The notes under the pieces were generated by a model that had not been told where the DNA came from, did not search any database, and was given only the letters and a program-made list of their open reading frames with translations. The position numbers and the translations under genes are program-made. 64,000 nucleotides of DNA from Nocardioides sp. IC4_145 (GTDB taxonomy: Bacteria; Actinomycetota; Actinomycetes; Propionibacteriales; Nocardioidaceae), in contig NZ_JAANMS010000018.1 in NCBI RefSeq assembly GCF_011250565.1, forward strand, positions 1 to 64,000. Reading direction: 5' to 3'. Numbering within the stretch: position 1 is the first letter of the stretch; every line of letters starts with the position of its first letter. Below, piece by piece: positions 55,423 to 63,352 of the stretch.

Positions 55423-55658
55423 CAGATCCGCCCGTCACGTCGCAGGATCTCGGCGGCCACGGCGTCGATGCCGCGGACGTCGATGACCTTGATGCCACGG
55501 GCGCTCACGCGGAGCGTGACGTTGCGGCCCAGCGACGGCACCCAGTAGCGCTTGCGCTGGACGTTGACGTCGAAGCGCCGGTTCGTGCGGCGGTGGGAGT
55601 GGGAGACGTGGTGGCCGAAGCCGGGCGTGCGCCCGGTCACCTGGCAGTGGCGTGACAT
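55422..55658 (-). CDS. rpmB: Ribosomal protein L28, zinc-independent
   Basis: The 78-residue L28 ([25 protein letters not shown]...) retains a single Cys5 and lacks the remaining zinc ligands. It is first gene of the rpmB-rpmG-rpsN unit. CGGAGGT precedes the ATG. The Zur box starts 26 bp upstream of the ATG and is shared with the divergent L31 operon. Confidence 0.96.
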   Translation of the reverse strand: MSRHCQVTGRTPGFGHHVSHSHRRTNRRFDVNVQRKRYWVPSLGRNVTLRVSARGIKVIDVRGIDAVAAEILRRDGRI

Positions 55659-55683
55659 GCAACCTCCGAACGGTGTACGGTAG

Positions 55684-55698
55684 TGAGAACGATTCTCA
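55684..55698. promoter_or_regulatory. Zur box in rpmB / rpmE2 divergent promoter
   Basis: TGAGAACGATTCTCA has perfect 6-bp arms. It stands between two operons encoding zinc-free ribosomal proteins and would silence both when zinc is plentiful. It agrees with the boxes at 58109 and 62334. Confidence 0.88.
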
Positions 55699-55718
55699 TT
55701 ATTGCACAGGAGGAAGGC

Positions 55719-55973
55719 ATGCGTGACGGCATCCACCCGCCGTACGGTCCGGTGGTGTTCCGCGACCGGTCCACCGGCGACCTGGTCCTGACCCGGTCGA
55801 CGCTGGTGGCGAAGGACCCCGGGGGGACGGTCGAGCTGGACGGCGTGAGCTACCCGGTCTTCGACGTGGACGTGACCCGCTACAGCCACCCGTTCTGGAC
55901 CGGCACCGCCCGGTCCCTCGACAGCGAGGGCCGGGTCGAGCGGTTCCGTCGGCGCTACGGGGCGGGATCGTGA
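55719..55973 (+). CDS. rpmE2: Ribosomal protein L31 type B
   Basis: The 84-residue protein ([20 protein letters not shown]...) is type B L31, without the CxxC zinc site of type A. AGGAGG precedes the ATG at 55719; an upstream ATG-like frame is not conserved. It overlaps the G3E gene (GTGA). In many bacteria type B L31 is expressed under zinc limitation. Confidence 0.96.
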   Translation: MRDGIHPPYGPVVFRDRSTGDLVLTRSTLVAKDPGGTVELDGVSYPVFDVDVTRYSHPFWTGTARSLDSEGRVERFRRRYGAGS

Positions 55974-57040
55974 GGACGCCCGTCGTCGTCATCACCGGCG
56001 TCGATCGCGACGCGATGGCCGCCGCGACGGTGGGACTGCAGTTCGACCTCCCCGGCGCCGTCGTGGTCCGCCACTCGATCGACGTGGACCGCAGCGTGCT
56101 GCGGCGCGTCGTCAGCGACGTGACGGGCGTGGTCGAGGAGGACGAGATCGATCTCGCGCACGCGTGCGTCAGCTGCGCGCTCCGCGAGGACGTCCTGCCG
56201 ACCCTGGAGCGGGTCGCCCGCTCCGGGCGCTGGTCGACGGTCGTGGCCCACCTGCCGGTCGGCGCCGAGGCCGACCAGCTGTGCCACGTGCTGGCGAACG
56301 ACACCCGCCTGGCGCGCCACCTACGGGTGGCGAGCGTGGTGACGGCCCTGAGCGGCCCCACCCTGGTCGACGACCTCCTCGGCGACGACCTGCTCGCGGA
56401 GCGTCACGACCACACCGGCCCGGACGACCGCCGTGGCGTCGGCGAGGTCGGGTGCGCCATGGTCGAGCGCTCCGACGTCGCGGTCACCTGCGGCCTGACC
56501 GACGAGGTCGCTCTCGAGCTGCTGCGCGCCCTGGTGCGTCCCGACGCCGCGGTGATCGCCGGCACCGAGCACCTCGACGCCGGCCGGCTCACCGGCCCGG
56601 CCCACCACCACCACCGCACCCTCGCCTGGACCGGCCCGGTCATCGACGCGGCGATCGACCCCGTCGACTCGGCCCTCGTGTGGCGGATCGACCTGTCCAC
56701 ACCGCATCCGTTCCACCCCGAGCGCCTCCTGGACCACCTCGAGACGCTCGCCGGGGACGGCCACCGCTCACGCGGCGCCTTCTGGCTGCCGACCCGTCCC
56801 GGCCGCGTCCTGCTGTGGGACGGATCGGGCGGCCAGCTCAGCATCGGCGACGCCCACGGCTGGGGCGCCGACGTCCCGCGGACGCGGTTGGTGATGACCG
56901 GGATCGGGGTCGCGCCGACGAAGGTCCGCCACGCCTTCGAGGCCGTGCTGCTGAGGCCCGACGAGGCCGCGGCGACGTCCTGGAACCTCGGCGAGGACGG
57001 GTTCGAGCCGTGGCTCGGCCCCATCCGCGACGTGGCCTGA
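55970..57040 (+). CDS. G3E/CobW-like protein lacking Walker A, candidate Mrf-like factor
   Basis: The 356-residue protein has a CobW/G3E outline. Its N-terminal strand is [16 protein letters not shown], but the GKT of Walker A is missing. A CVSC motif (Cys66/Cys69) stands where GCxCC sits in true G3E GTPases, and a CobW_C-like end follows ([27 protein letters not shown]). The NKxD guanine motif is not visible. It is coupled to rpmE2. In mycobacteria the CobW-like Mrf with CxxC acts on C-minus ribosomes; the same role here is inferred from position and motif, not proven. Confidence 0.8.
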   Translation: MRTPVVVITGVDRDAMAAATVGLQFDLPGAVVVRHSIDVDRSVLRRVVSDVTGVVEEDEIDLAHACVSCALREDVLPTLERVARSGRWSTVVAHLPVGAEADQLCHVLANDTRLARHLRVASVVTALSGPTLVDDLLGDDLLAERHDHTGPDDRRGVGEVGCAMVERSDVAVTCGLTDEVALELLRALVRPDAAVIAGTEHLDAGRLTGPAHHHHRTLAWTGPVIDAAIDPVDSALVWRIDLSTPHPFHPERLLDHLETLAGDGHRSRGAFWLPTRPGRVLLWDGSGGQLSIGDAHGWGADVPRTRLVMTGIGVAPTKVRHAFEAVLLRPDEAAATSWNLGEDGFEPWLGPIRDVA

Positions 57041-57104
57041 GCACGACAGCCCGGATCACCGGCACCGACCGGAGCCACCGGCTCCCACGACCAGGAGGTC
57101 ACCC

Positions 57105-57299
57105 ATGGCAGTACCGAAGCGCAGGACGTCGCGGAGCAACACCCGACACCGACGCTCGCAGTGGAAGGCCACCGCACCCTCGCTGGTGACGGTGACCGTC
57201 GAGGGCGAGCGCTACCGCGTGCCGCGCAACCTCGTCGCGGCCGTCCACCGCGGCCTCGTCGACCCCACGACCGGGGCCATCAGGAAGGAGGGACGATGA
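57105..57299 (+). CDS. rpmF: Ribosomal protein L32, cysteine-free
   Basis: The 64-residue L32 ([28 protein letters not shown]...) has no cysteines, so it lacks the zinc-ribbon form. AGGAGG lies before the ATG. It overlaps rpmJ by ATGA. A zinc-free L32 in a Zur cluster is less often reported than L28, L33, S14 and L31. Confidence 0.95.
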   Translation: MAVPKRRTSRSNTRHRRSQWKATAPSLVTVTVEGERYRVPRNLVAAVHRGLVDPTTGAIRKEGR

Positions 57300-57418
57300 A
57301 GGTCCGCAACTCGCTCCGCTCGCTGAAGAAGCAGCCGGGCTCCCAGGTGGTGCGCCGTCGCGGCCGCACCTACGTCATCAACAAGCGCAACCCGCGGCTC
57401 AAGGCCCGGCAGGGCTGA
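57296..57418 (+). CDS. rpmJ: Ribosomal protein L36, zinc-independent type
   Basis: The 40-residue L36 ([23 protein letters not shown]...NPRLKARQG) is the YkgO-like type without cysteines or zinc-binding histidine. Its ATG overlaps the rpmF stop (ATGA). It ends the operon just before a strong hairpin. Confidence 0.95.
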   Translation: MKVRNSLRSLKKQPGSQVVRRRGRTYVINKRNPRLKARQG

Positions 57419-57443
57419 CCACCGCCCACGCCCTGGCACGCAT

Positions 57444-57475
57444 CGAGAGCCGGACCCCGAGGGGTCCGGCTCTCG
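57444..57475. terminator. Strong bidirectional terminator hairpin
   Basis: Perfect 15-bp arms (CGAGAGCCGGACCCC and complement) have a two-base loop. The hairpin lies 25 bp after rpmJ and ahead of the convergent ferredoxin-like gene's end. Confidence 0.85.
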
Positions 57476-57495
57476 TCGTCCGCGGCGGCCTCGCG

Positions 57496-57846
57496 CTAGG
57501 CCGGCCAGCGCAGGACCTGCCCTGCCCGGAGCCAGGCCGACACCGTGCGGGCGCACCCCTCGGGATCAGTGGCCTTGATCTCGACCGGCCGACCGACCGG
57601 CCGCAGCCCGTCCGTGTCGCGCCGGCAACGCTGCACCCGGACGACCGCGCCGTGGGCCCCCTCGGGCGCGTCTGCTCGCCCGCAGCCCGCGGCCAGGCAC
57701 GGCGTCCGCACCAGGATCGCGCCCGGCACACGACGTACCAGCGGACGCAGCTGCTGCAGGGCAGGCTCCGTCGCGCCGGCGCACTGCTCCCCGCCGCAGA
57801 CGGCCACCAGGGTCACCAGGCGGCCGTCCTGCCGAGGACCGCTCAC
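57496..57846 (-). CDS. Small thioredoxin-like ferredoxin/metal-binding protein
   Basis: The 116-residue protein has two C-x4-C pairs (VCGGEQC and TPCLAAGC). This is reminiscent of thioredoxin-like 2Fe-2S ferredoxins, which use four cysteines for one cluster. GTG 57846 overlaps the rpsR stop (GTGA), so it is coupled to zinc-free S18. A Zur-controlled ferredoxin-like gene is known in Streptomyces; iron-sulfur or zinc binding here needs proof. Function is not assigned. Confidence 0.7.
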   Translation of the reverse strand: MSGPRQDGRLVTLVAVCGGEQCAGATEPALQQLRPLVRRVPGAILVRTPCLAAGCGRADAPEGAHGAVVRVQRCRRDTDGLRPVGRPVEIKATDPEGCARTVSAWLRAGQVLRWPA

Positions 57847-58094
57847 CGCAGTCGCGAGACGTACGGCAGCAGCGCCATCTCCCGGGCCGTCTTGACCGCC
57901 CGGCTCACCTCCCGCTGCTGGCGCGGGGTGAGGCAGGTGAGCCTCCGTGCACGGATCGTTCCTCGGTCGCTGACGAACGTCCGCAGGAGGTCGACGTCAC
58001 GGTAGGTGACGTTCTCGGCCCCCGCGGCGAGGAGGGCGTTCGGACGGGTGCGGGCCGGGAGCCGCGGGCCGGGGCGGTGTCGTCGTGCACTCAT
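57843..58094 (-). CDS. rpsR: Ribosomal protein S18, cysteine-reduced form
   Basis: The 83-residue S18 ([10 protein letters not shown]...[15 protein letters not shown]) keeps one cysteine but not the paired CxxC zinc site. The ATG follows TATAGT by seven bases, so translation is leaderless. A Zur box is immediately upstream of that -10. The ferredoxin-like gene overlaps its stop. It is a zinc-starvation paralogue of the housekeeping S18. Confidence 0.93.
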   Translation of the reverse strand: MSARRHRPGPRLPARTRPNALLAAGAENVTYRDVDLLRTFVSDRGTIRARRLTCLTPRQQREVSRAVKTAREMALLPYVSRLR

Positions 58095-58101
58095 GCACGT
58101 G

Positions 58102-58123
58102 ACTATACTGAGAGTCATTCTCA
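58102..58123. promoter_or_regulatory. Zur box with rpsR -10, shared with PacL-like/ctpC operon
   Basis: TGAGAGTCATTCTCA (58109-58123) lies next to a minus-strand TATAGT (58102-58107). Bound Zur would sit between -35 and -10 of rpsR. The palindrome is also only 43 bp before the divergent DUF1490 start. Confidence 0.87.
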
Positions 58124-58166
58124 ATTGCACCCTGCGCCGTCACGGCGCTGCGAAGGAGTGACGCAC

Positions 58167-58442
58167 GTGCGGATCCTCACCAGGGCGGGCTCGACCCTGC
58201 TCACCGGCCTCGTCGGCGCGGCGGCGTACGACGCCGTCCGGACGACCATCACCCGGGACGGGCTGCACGAGGGCGCGGTCACCGCGTTCGCGTGGGGCAT
58301 CCGCGGCAAGCGGAGGGCCGAGGTCGCCGCCGAGCAGCTCCGCCTGGCCACGGGTGACCTCGTGGCCGAGGCACGGGCCCGCACCGGCGAGCAGTCCCCG
58401 CCGCCGGGCGTCGGCGACGTGGCTCACGACCACGACCACTGA
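58167..58442 (+). CDS. DUF1490/PacL-like metal-binding membrane protein
   Basis: The 91-residue protein has a short N-terminal hydrophobic segment (TRAGSTLLTGLVGAAAYDAV), a helical middle and an HDHDH C-terminus. This layout matches DUF1490/PacL proteins, which in mycobacteria form efflux platforms with P-type ATPases and bind metal by the C-terminal motif. GAAGGAG precedes GTG 58167. It overlaps the ATPase gene (TGATG). Metal identity is not determined by sequence. Confidence 0.85.
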   Translation: MRILTRAGSTLLTGLVGAAAYDAVRTTITRDGLHEGAVTAFAWGIRGKRRAEVAAEQLRLATGDLVAEARARTGEQSPPPGVGDVAHDHDH

Positions 58443-60658
58443 TGGCGCGGACCGTCCTCCCACTCCCGGCCGGACCCGCCGGCCCCGGGCAGGTCGAGGT
58501 CGTCGCGCGGAGCGAGGCGGCGGGCCGGGCACGGTACGCCGCGGCGTGGCTGCGGGGATCTGCCGGTCGCGCCGTCGCGGTGGAGGAGGCCGTGGAGCAG
58601 GTCTCCGGCGTCCGGGCCGTCCACGCCTATCCGCGGACCGGCTCGGTCGTCGTGTGGTTCCGCCCGGACGCCTGCGACCACGACGAGGTGCTGACCGCCG
58701 TCAGCAGCGCGATCGCCACCCGGGTCGAGAAGGCACCTCCCCGCGCTCCCCGGTCGGCCGAGGTGTCCAACGGCGACCTGGCCCGGATGGTCGTCGGCGG
58801 CGCCGCGCTCCTCCTGCTGGGCGGCCGGCGGTACGTCGCCCGTCGACCACCCCTGCTCGGTCCCTCGTCGCGGACGGTCGCGACCGGCGTCACCATCTTC
58901 ACCGGCTACCCGTTCCTGCGGGGCAGCCTGCGCGGGCTCGCCGGCGGCAAGGCTCCGGGCACCGACGCCCTGGTGTCGGCAGCGACCGTGGCCAGCCTGG
59001 TGCTGCGCGAGAACGTCGTCGCGCTCACCGTCCTCTGGCTGCTCAACATCGGCGAGTACCTCCAGGACCTCACGCTGCGGCGCACCCGCCGCGCCATCCG
59101 CGACCTGCTCACCGGGACCCAGAGCGACGCCTGGGTGCGGCGCGCCGACGGCACCGAGGAGCTGGTCGACATCACCGCGCTGCGGGTGGGTGACGACGTC
59201 GTGGTCCACCAGCACGTGGCCGTGCCGGTCGACGGCGTGGTGATCGAGGGCGACGGCGTCCTCGACCAGTCCGCCATCACCGGCGAGAACCTCCCGGTGG
59301 CGGTCGAGGCGGGCCAGCAGGTCCACGCCGGGAGCGTCGTGATGCGGGGCCGCCTGGTCGTCCGGGCCTCCGCGGTCGGCCGCGACACCGCCATCGGTCG
59401 GGTGATCGCCCGGGTCGAGGAGGCGCAGGAGGACCGCGCCCCCGCGCAGACGGTGGGCGAGAACTTCTCCCGCCGCTTCGTCCCGGCGTCCTTCGCGCTC
59501 TCCCTCGCCACGCTGGTCGCGACGCGCGACGTGCGACGCGCGATGACGATGCTGCTCATCGCCTGCCCGTGCGCCGTCGGCCTCGCGACGCCGACCGCGA
59601 TCAGCGCCGCCATCGGCAACGGCGCCCGGCGCGGGATCCTGGTCAAGGGCGGGTCCCACCTCGAGGCCGCCGCCCGCGTCGACGCCGTGGTCTTCGACAA
59701 GACCGGCACGCTCACCGTCGGCCGACCCGTCGTCACCAACGTCGTGTCCTTCCGCGACGACTGGGACCCCGAGCAGGTGCTCGCCTACGCCGCGAGCTCG
59801 GAGATCCACTCCCGCCACCCCCTCGCCCAGGCCGTCATCCGGTCGACGGAGGAGCGGCACATCGCGATCCCGCCGCACGAGGAGTGCGAGGTCCTGCTCG
59901 GCCTCGGCATGCGCACCTTCTCCGACGGACGCGTGCTCCTGCTTGGCAACCTCGACCTGCTCCGGCGCGAGGGCGTCGAGGTAGGCGCCGACGCGTCACG
60001 GTGGGTCGAGCGGCTGCAGACCGAGGCGGAGACGCCGCTGCTGCTCGCGGTGGACGGGCGGCTGACCGGCCTGGTCAGCCTGCGCGACTCCGTGCGACCA
60101 GAAGCAGCAGAGGTGCTGCAGGCGCTGCGCGCGGACGGCGTACGACGCATCGTGATGCTGACCGGTGACCACCCGCGCGTGGCTGCCGTCGTCGCGAGCG
60201 AGCTGGGGATCACCGAGTGGCGCGCGGAGGTGCTGCCGGAGGACAAGCAGGACGTCGTCGCGGCGCTGCAGCAGGAGGGACACGTGGTCGCGATGGTCGG
60301 CGACGGCACGAACGATGCCCCCGCCCTCGCTCTGGCTGACGTCGGCATCGCCATGGGCATCGGCGGGACCGACGTGGCGCTGGAGGCCGCCGAGGTCGCG
60401 CTCGCCGGCGACGACCTGCGCCGACTGCTGGAGCTGCGCGATCTCTCCCGCGAGGCGGTGCGCGTCATCCGGCAGAACTACGGGATGTCGATCGCCGTGA
60501 ACGCCGCGGGTCTGGTCGTCGGCGCCGGCGGGGCCCTCTCCCCCGTGGTCGCGGCCGTGCTGCACAACGCGTCCTCGATCGCGGTCGTGGGCAACAGCGC
60601 GCGGATCACCCGCTACCGGCTGCCGGTCACGCCCGCCGCGGACGCGCCTCAGCGGTAG
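58442..60658 (+). CDS. ctpC: P1B-type metal-transporting ATPase, CtpC-like
   Basis: The 738-residue ATPase has an N-terminal domain without a CxxC heavy-metal motif. The transport motif is CPC (ACPCAVGLATPTA, near residue 374). DKTGT (419) carries the phosphorylated Asp, HP is in SRHPLAQAV, and TGD, GDGTNDAP (near 620) and a final HNASSIAVVGNSARI helix follow. The HNxSS ending is typical of the CtpC group linked to manganese or zinc. It is coupled to the PacL-like gene. It probably exports a divalent metal. Confidence 0.9.
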   Translation: MARTVLPLPAGPAGPGQVEVVARSEAAGRARYAAAWLRGSAGRAVAVEEAVEQVSGVRAVHAYPRTGSVVVWFRPDACDHDEVLTAVSSAIATRVEKAPPRAPRSAEVSNGDLARMVVGGAALLLLGGRRYVARRPPLLGPSSRTVATGVTIFTGYPFLRGSLRGLAGGKAPGTDALVSAATVASLVLRENVVALTVLWLLNIGEYLQDLTLRRTRRAIRDLLTGTQSDAWVRRADGTEELVDITALRVGDDVVVHQHVAVPVDGVVIEGDGVLDQSAITGENLPVAVEAGQQVHAGSVVMRGRLVVRASAVGRDTAIGRVIARVEEAQEDRAPAQTVGENFSRRFVPASFALSLATLVATRDVRRAMTMLLIACPCAVGLATPTAISAAIGNGARRGILVKGGSHLEAAARVDAVVFDKTGTLTVGRPVVTNVVSFRDDWDPEQVLAYAASSEIHSRHPLAQAVIRSTEERHIAIPPHEECEVLLGLGMRTFSDGRVLLLGNLDLLRREGVEVGADASRWVERLQTEAETPLLLAVDGRLTGLVSLRDSVRPEAAEVLQALRADGVRRIVMLTGDHPRVAAVVASELGITEWRAEVLPEDKQDVVAALQQEGHVVAMVGDGTNDAPALALADVGIAMGIGGTDVALEAAEVALAGDDLRRLLELRDLSREAVRVIRQNYGMSIAVNAAGLVVGAGGALSPVVAAVLHNASSIAVVGNSARITRYRLPVTPAADAPQR

Positions 60659-61336
60659 GTGGACTCCGGGGGCGACCTCCCGTATCTCCACGGCCACGAC
60701 GGCCGTCCTGCTCTCTGGCGTGCCGGTGCCCGGGACCCACTGCCCGGTCACGACGACCCAGGTGTCACGCGGCGGCGCGGCGGCGCCGAGGACGCCGATC
60801 CGGACGGCGAGGGCGTCCGCGGCGCAGCAGCCGACCATCATCCGCGTGACGTACCAGCTGCCCCGGTCGTCCGTGCTCACGAAGCCGCGGAGCAGCACGG
60901 TGCGCCCGGCGAGACCCCCACCGCCCTCGTAGGCACGCCAGGCCATGTCCTCCAGGTCGACCTCCACCGGGTCAGCGGCGGGCAGCGGCCCCAACGCGCT
61001 GGCCGGCGCTGCGGGCAGTGCCTCGTCGGCGCGCCGCTCGGCCAGGTAGGCACCGAGGGCCGGTGGGTTGACCACGAAGACGACCATGCTCGGCAGCAGC
61101 AGGAGCCAGGTCACGGGGGGCACGCGGTGCGCGTTCGCGCCGTCCGCGGCGGCGTGGTGGTCCTCGTCCTCGTCGTCGAACCCGAGCAGCGGTCGCAGTG
61201 CCAGCAGGACGAGCAGGCCACCCGTGACGAGCACCGGCCACCGCATCCAGTCGGCGACGTAGCGCACGTGGACACCCTCCACCGCGATTCGCACCAGCAC
61301 GGCACCGAGGAAGCCGAGCGCGATGCCCTGGGTCAT
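60649..61336 (-). CDS. TIGR03943/YcgQ-like membrane protein with apparent C-terminal frameshift
   Basis: The protein of about 228 residues has N-terminal helices (GIALGFLGAVLVRIAVEGV and PVLVTGGLLVLLALRPLLG). An acidic/His loop (DDEDEDHH) follows, and then a soluble YcgQ domain ends with VTRMMVGCCAADALAVRIGV. The frame then runs into ctpC antisense for 220 codons without stopping. A one-base change in a C5 run (60668-60672) would give ...APESTYR and a stop at 60649. A frameshift or sequencing error is likely. It pairs with the YcgR-like permease upstream. Confidence 0.72.
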
Positions 61337-61341
61337 CGGTC

Positions 61342-62322
61342 TCACAGCAGCCAGCACCCCACCGCTGCGGCCATCGCGACGGCCGTGACCACGACGACCG
61401 GGACGAAGCGGGCGGCGAACGCTCCGCCGAAGTACCCGGCCTCCATCGCGGCGAGCTTGACGTCCATGGCCGGGCCCACCACCAGGAACGCCAGCTTCGC
61501 GGTGTCGGAGAAGGCGGTGAGGCTCGCGGCCACGAAGGCGTCGGACTCCGAGCACAGCGCGACCACGAAGGCGAACACCGCCAAGGTCAGCACACCGACG
61601 ACAGCCTGCCCCGCGACCGTCTCGATGACCGTCCGCGGCACGAACGTGTTGGCCGCGGCGGCCAGCATCGCACCGAGCACCAGGAAGCCCGACGCGTGCA
61701 GGAAGTCGTGACGGACGCTGTCGGCGAACCGGCGGGTCGGGTGCTCCGCACCGATGCGGGGCAGCCGGATCGGCAGCCGTCGACCGCGGCTCAGGCACCA
61801 CCAGCCGACGAGGACCGCCGTCGCGAGCGACGCCAGGAAGCGGGCCACCACCATCCTCGGCTCGCCGGGGAACGCGACAGCCGTCGAGACCAGCACGACC
61901 GGGTTCACCGCAGGGGCAGCCAGCAGGAAGGTGAGGGCCACCGCCGGCGCGACTCCACGCCGCATGAGCCCGCCCGCGATCGGGACCGCTGCGCACTCGC
62001 AGCCCGGCAGGCCGACGCCGGCGATGCCGGCCACGGGAACCGCGAGGACCGGGTTCGCCGGCACGACCCGGCGTAGCACCCGGGCCGAGAGCAGCGTGGC
62101 GATCAGGGCGGAGAGCACGACGCCGGCGAGAAGGAACGGCGCCGACTGGACCACAACGGCGACGAACATCGTGCACCAGGTGCCGAGCGCCTCGTCGTCG
62201 ATCGGGCCGAGCCAGCGCTGGCTCAGCAGGCCCCCGACCACGAGCAGCGCCACGAGCGCGGGTTGCCACCCGCGGGCGGACGGCCGCGACGACGCCGTCT
62301 CAACCTGCGCAGGAGTGGACAC
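61342..62322 (-). CDS. YraQ/YcgR-like permease (UPF0718)
   Basis: The 326-residue polytopic protein has about eight helices. A GCECAAVP motif near residues 107-114 and CSESDAF later are both characteristic of the SO_0444/YcgR permease group. These genes pair with TIGR03943 proteins and belong to zinc-starvation regulons in several bacteria. GTG 62322 is preferred over ATG 62349, because the latter lies inside the Zur box and GATACT stands six bases before the GTG. It is probably leaderless. Confidence 0.88.
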   Translation of the reverse strand: MSTPAQVETASSRPSARGWQPALVALLVVGGLLSQRWLGPIDDEALGTWCTMFVAVVVQSAPFLLAGVVLSALIATLLSARVLRRVVPANPVLAVPVAGIAGVGLPGCECAAVPIAGGLMRRGVAPAVALTFLLAAPAVNPVVLVSTAVAFPGEPRMVVARFLASLATAVLVGWWCLSRGRRLPIRLPRIGAEHPTRRFADSVRHDFLHASGFLVLGAMLAAAANTFVPRTVIETVAGQAVVGVLTLAVFAFVVALCSESDAFVAASLTAFSDTAKLAFLVVGPAMDVKLAAMEAGYFGGAFAARFVPVVVVTAVAMAAAVGCWLL

Positions 62323-62328
62323 CACGGC

Positions 62329-62348
62329 AGTATCGAGGACGATCCTCA
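62329..62348 (-). promoter_or_regulatory. Zur box with -10 of the permease operon
   Basis: Minus strand TGAGGATCGTCCTCG (62334-62348) fits the other two boxes, TGAG(A/G)nnCnTT/CCTC(A/G). GATACT (62329-62334) lies beside it and six bases before the GTG. Confidence 0.8.
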
Positions 62349-62401
62349 TTCCCGCTGGAGGTTCCCGGCGCGGCGCCGGTGCGGGACCACCCCGACCGGG
62401 C

Positions 62402-63352
62402 CTAGCCCCGATCGGTCCCCAGCAGGCGGGCCGGTGGGTGCTCGACCGGTCGGCCCGGCGGGACCGGGAGAGGTCCGTCGGTCCCCGGCCGACGGCTTCG
62501 TCGGTCCAGCACCCGCGCGGCGACCACACCGTGCCGAGGCGCGAGGAGCCAGGCGAGCAGGAAGAACGCGGCCAGCACCAGGACCACGCTGGCACCAACC
62601 GGTAGGTCCCACGACCAGGAGACGTAGATGCCGACCACGGCCGCCGTGCAGCCGATGGCCGGCGCGAGCCCCATCATCACCCCGAGCCGGTCGGTCAGCA
62701 GGCGGGCGGTCGCCGCCGGCGCCACCAGCAGCGCGAGCACCAGCACGTTGCCGATCGTCTGGACCGAGATGACGACCGCCAGGGTCACCAGCACGTAGAG
62801 CACGAGGTCGTAGACGAGGACCGGCAGGCCGAGCGCTCGAGCGCCGTCCCGGTCCAGCGTCACCGCAACCAGCTGGTGGTGGAGCATCATGAGCAGGCCC
62901 AGCACGACGACCCCGACGACACCGATCACCACCAGGTCGCTGTCGGGGACACCGGCGAGCGACCCGAAGAGGAACTGCTGCAACGAGCCGGCGTACCCGG
63001 GCGCCCGGGAGATGATGACGACGCCGAGGGCGAACGAGGCCACGAAGAACACCCCGATGACGGAGTCCTCGCGCAGCCGCCGGGTCTGGCTGAAGACGGC
63101 GATGAGCACCGCGGTCACCACGCCGGCGAGGGTGCCGCCCAGGATCAGGTTGCCCGAGACGACGAAGGCCACGGCGAGGCCCGGGAACACGGCGTGCGCC
63201 ACGGCATCACCGATGAACGCCATGCCTCGCAGGACCACGTAGCACCCCACTACCCCGCACACGACCGACGACATCAGTGCGACGGCGAGCGCCTTGGGCA
63301 GGAACCGCAGGTCGGGGTTGCCCAGGTCCGAGAGGAAGTCGAGCAGCGACAT
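62402..63352 (-). CDS. Metal ABC transporter permease (ZnuB/MntB type)
   Basis: The 316-residue protein has eight to nine helices with the family signature AFIGDAVAHAVFPGLAVAF near residue 45. It passes divalent metal imported by a solute-binding protein outside the window. The tail of about 55 residues is Pro/Arg-rich and longer than usual. The ATG overlaps the ATPase stop (TGATG). Zinc is likely because of the Zur neighbours; manganese cannot be excluded. Confidence 0.92.
   Translation of the reverse strand: MSLLDFLSDLGNPDLRFLPKALAVALMSSVVCGVVGCYVVLRGMAFIGDAVAHAVFPGLAVAFVVSGNLILGGTLAGVVTAVLIAVFSQTRRLREDSVIGVFFVASFALGVVIISRAPGYAGSLQQFLFGSLAGVPDSDLVVIGVVGVVVLGLLMMLHHQLVAVTLDRDGARALGLPVLVYDLVLYVLVTLAVVISVQTIGNVLVLALLVAPAATARLLTDRLGVMMGLAPAIGCTAAVVGIYVSWSWDLPVGASVVLVLAAFFLLAWLLAPRHGVVAARVLDRRSRRPGTDGPLPVPPGRPVEHPPARLLGTDRG

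Noticed and set aside
59996..60648. Extension of the YcgQ-like gene antisense into ctpC
   Set aside because: The extension is Arg/His/Gln-rich, unlike the family. A one-base frameshift explains it better.
62323..62349. ATG 62349 as start of the YcgR-like permease
   Set aside because: It lies within the Zur box and upstream of the GATACT -10, so it would precede the transcript.
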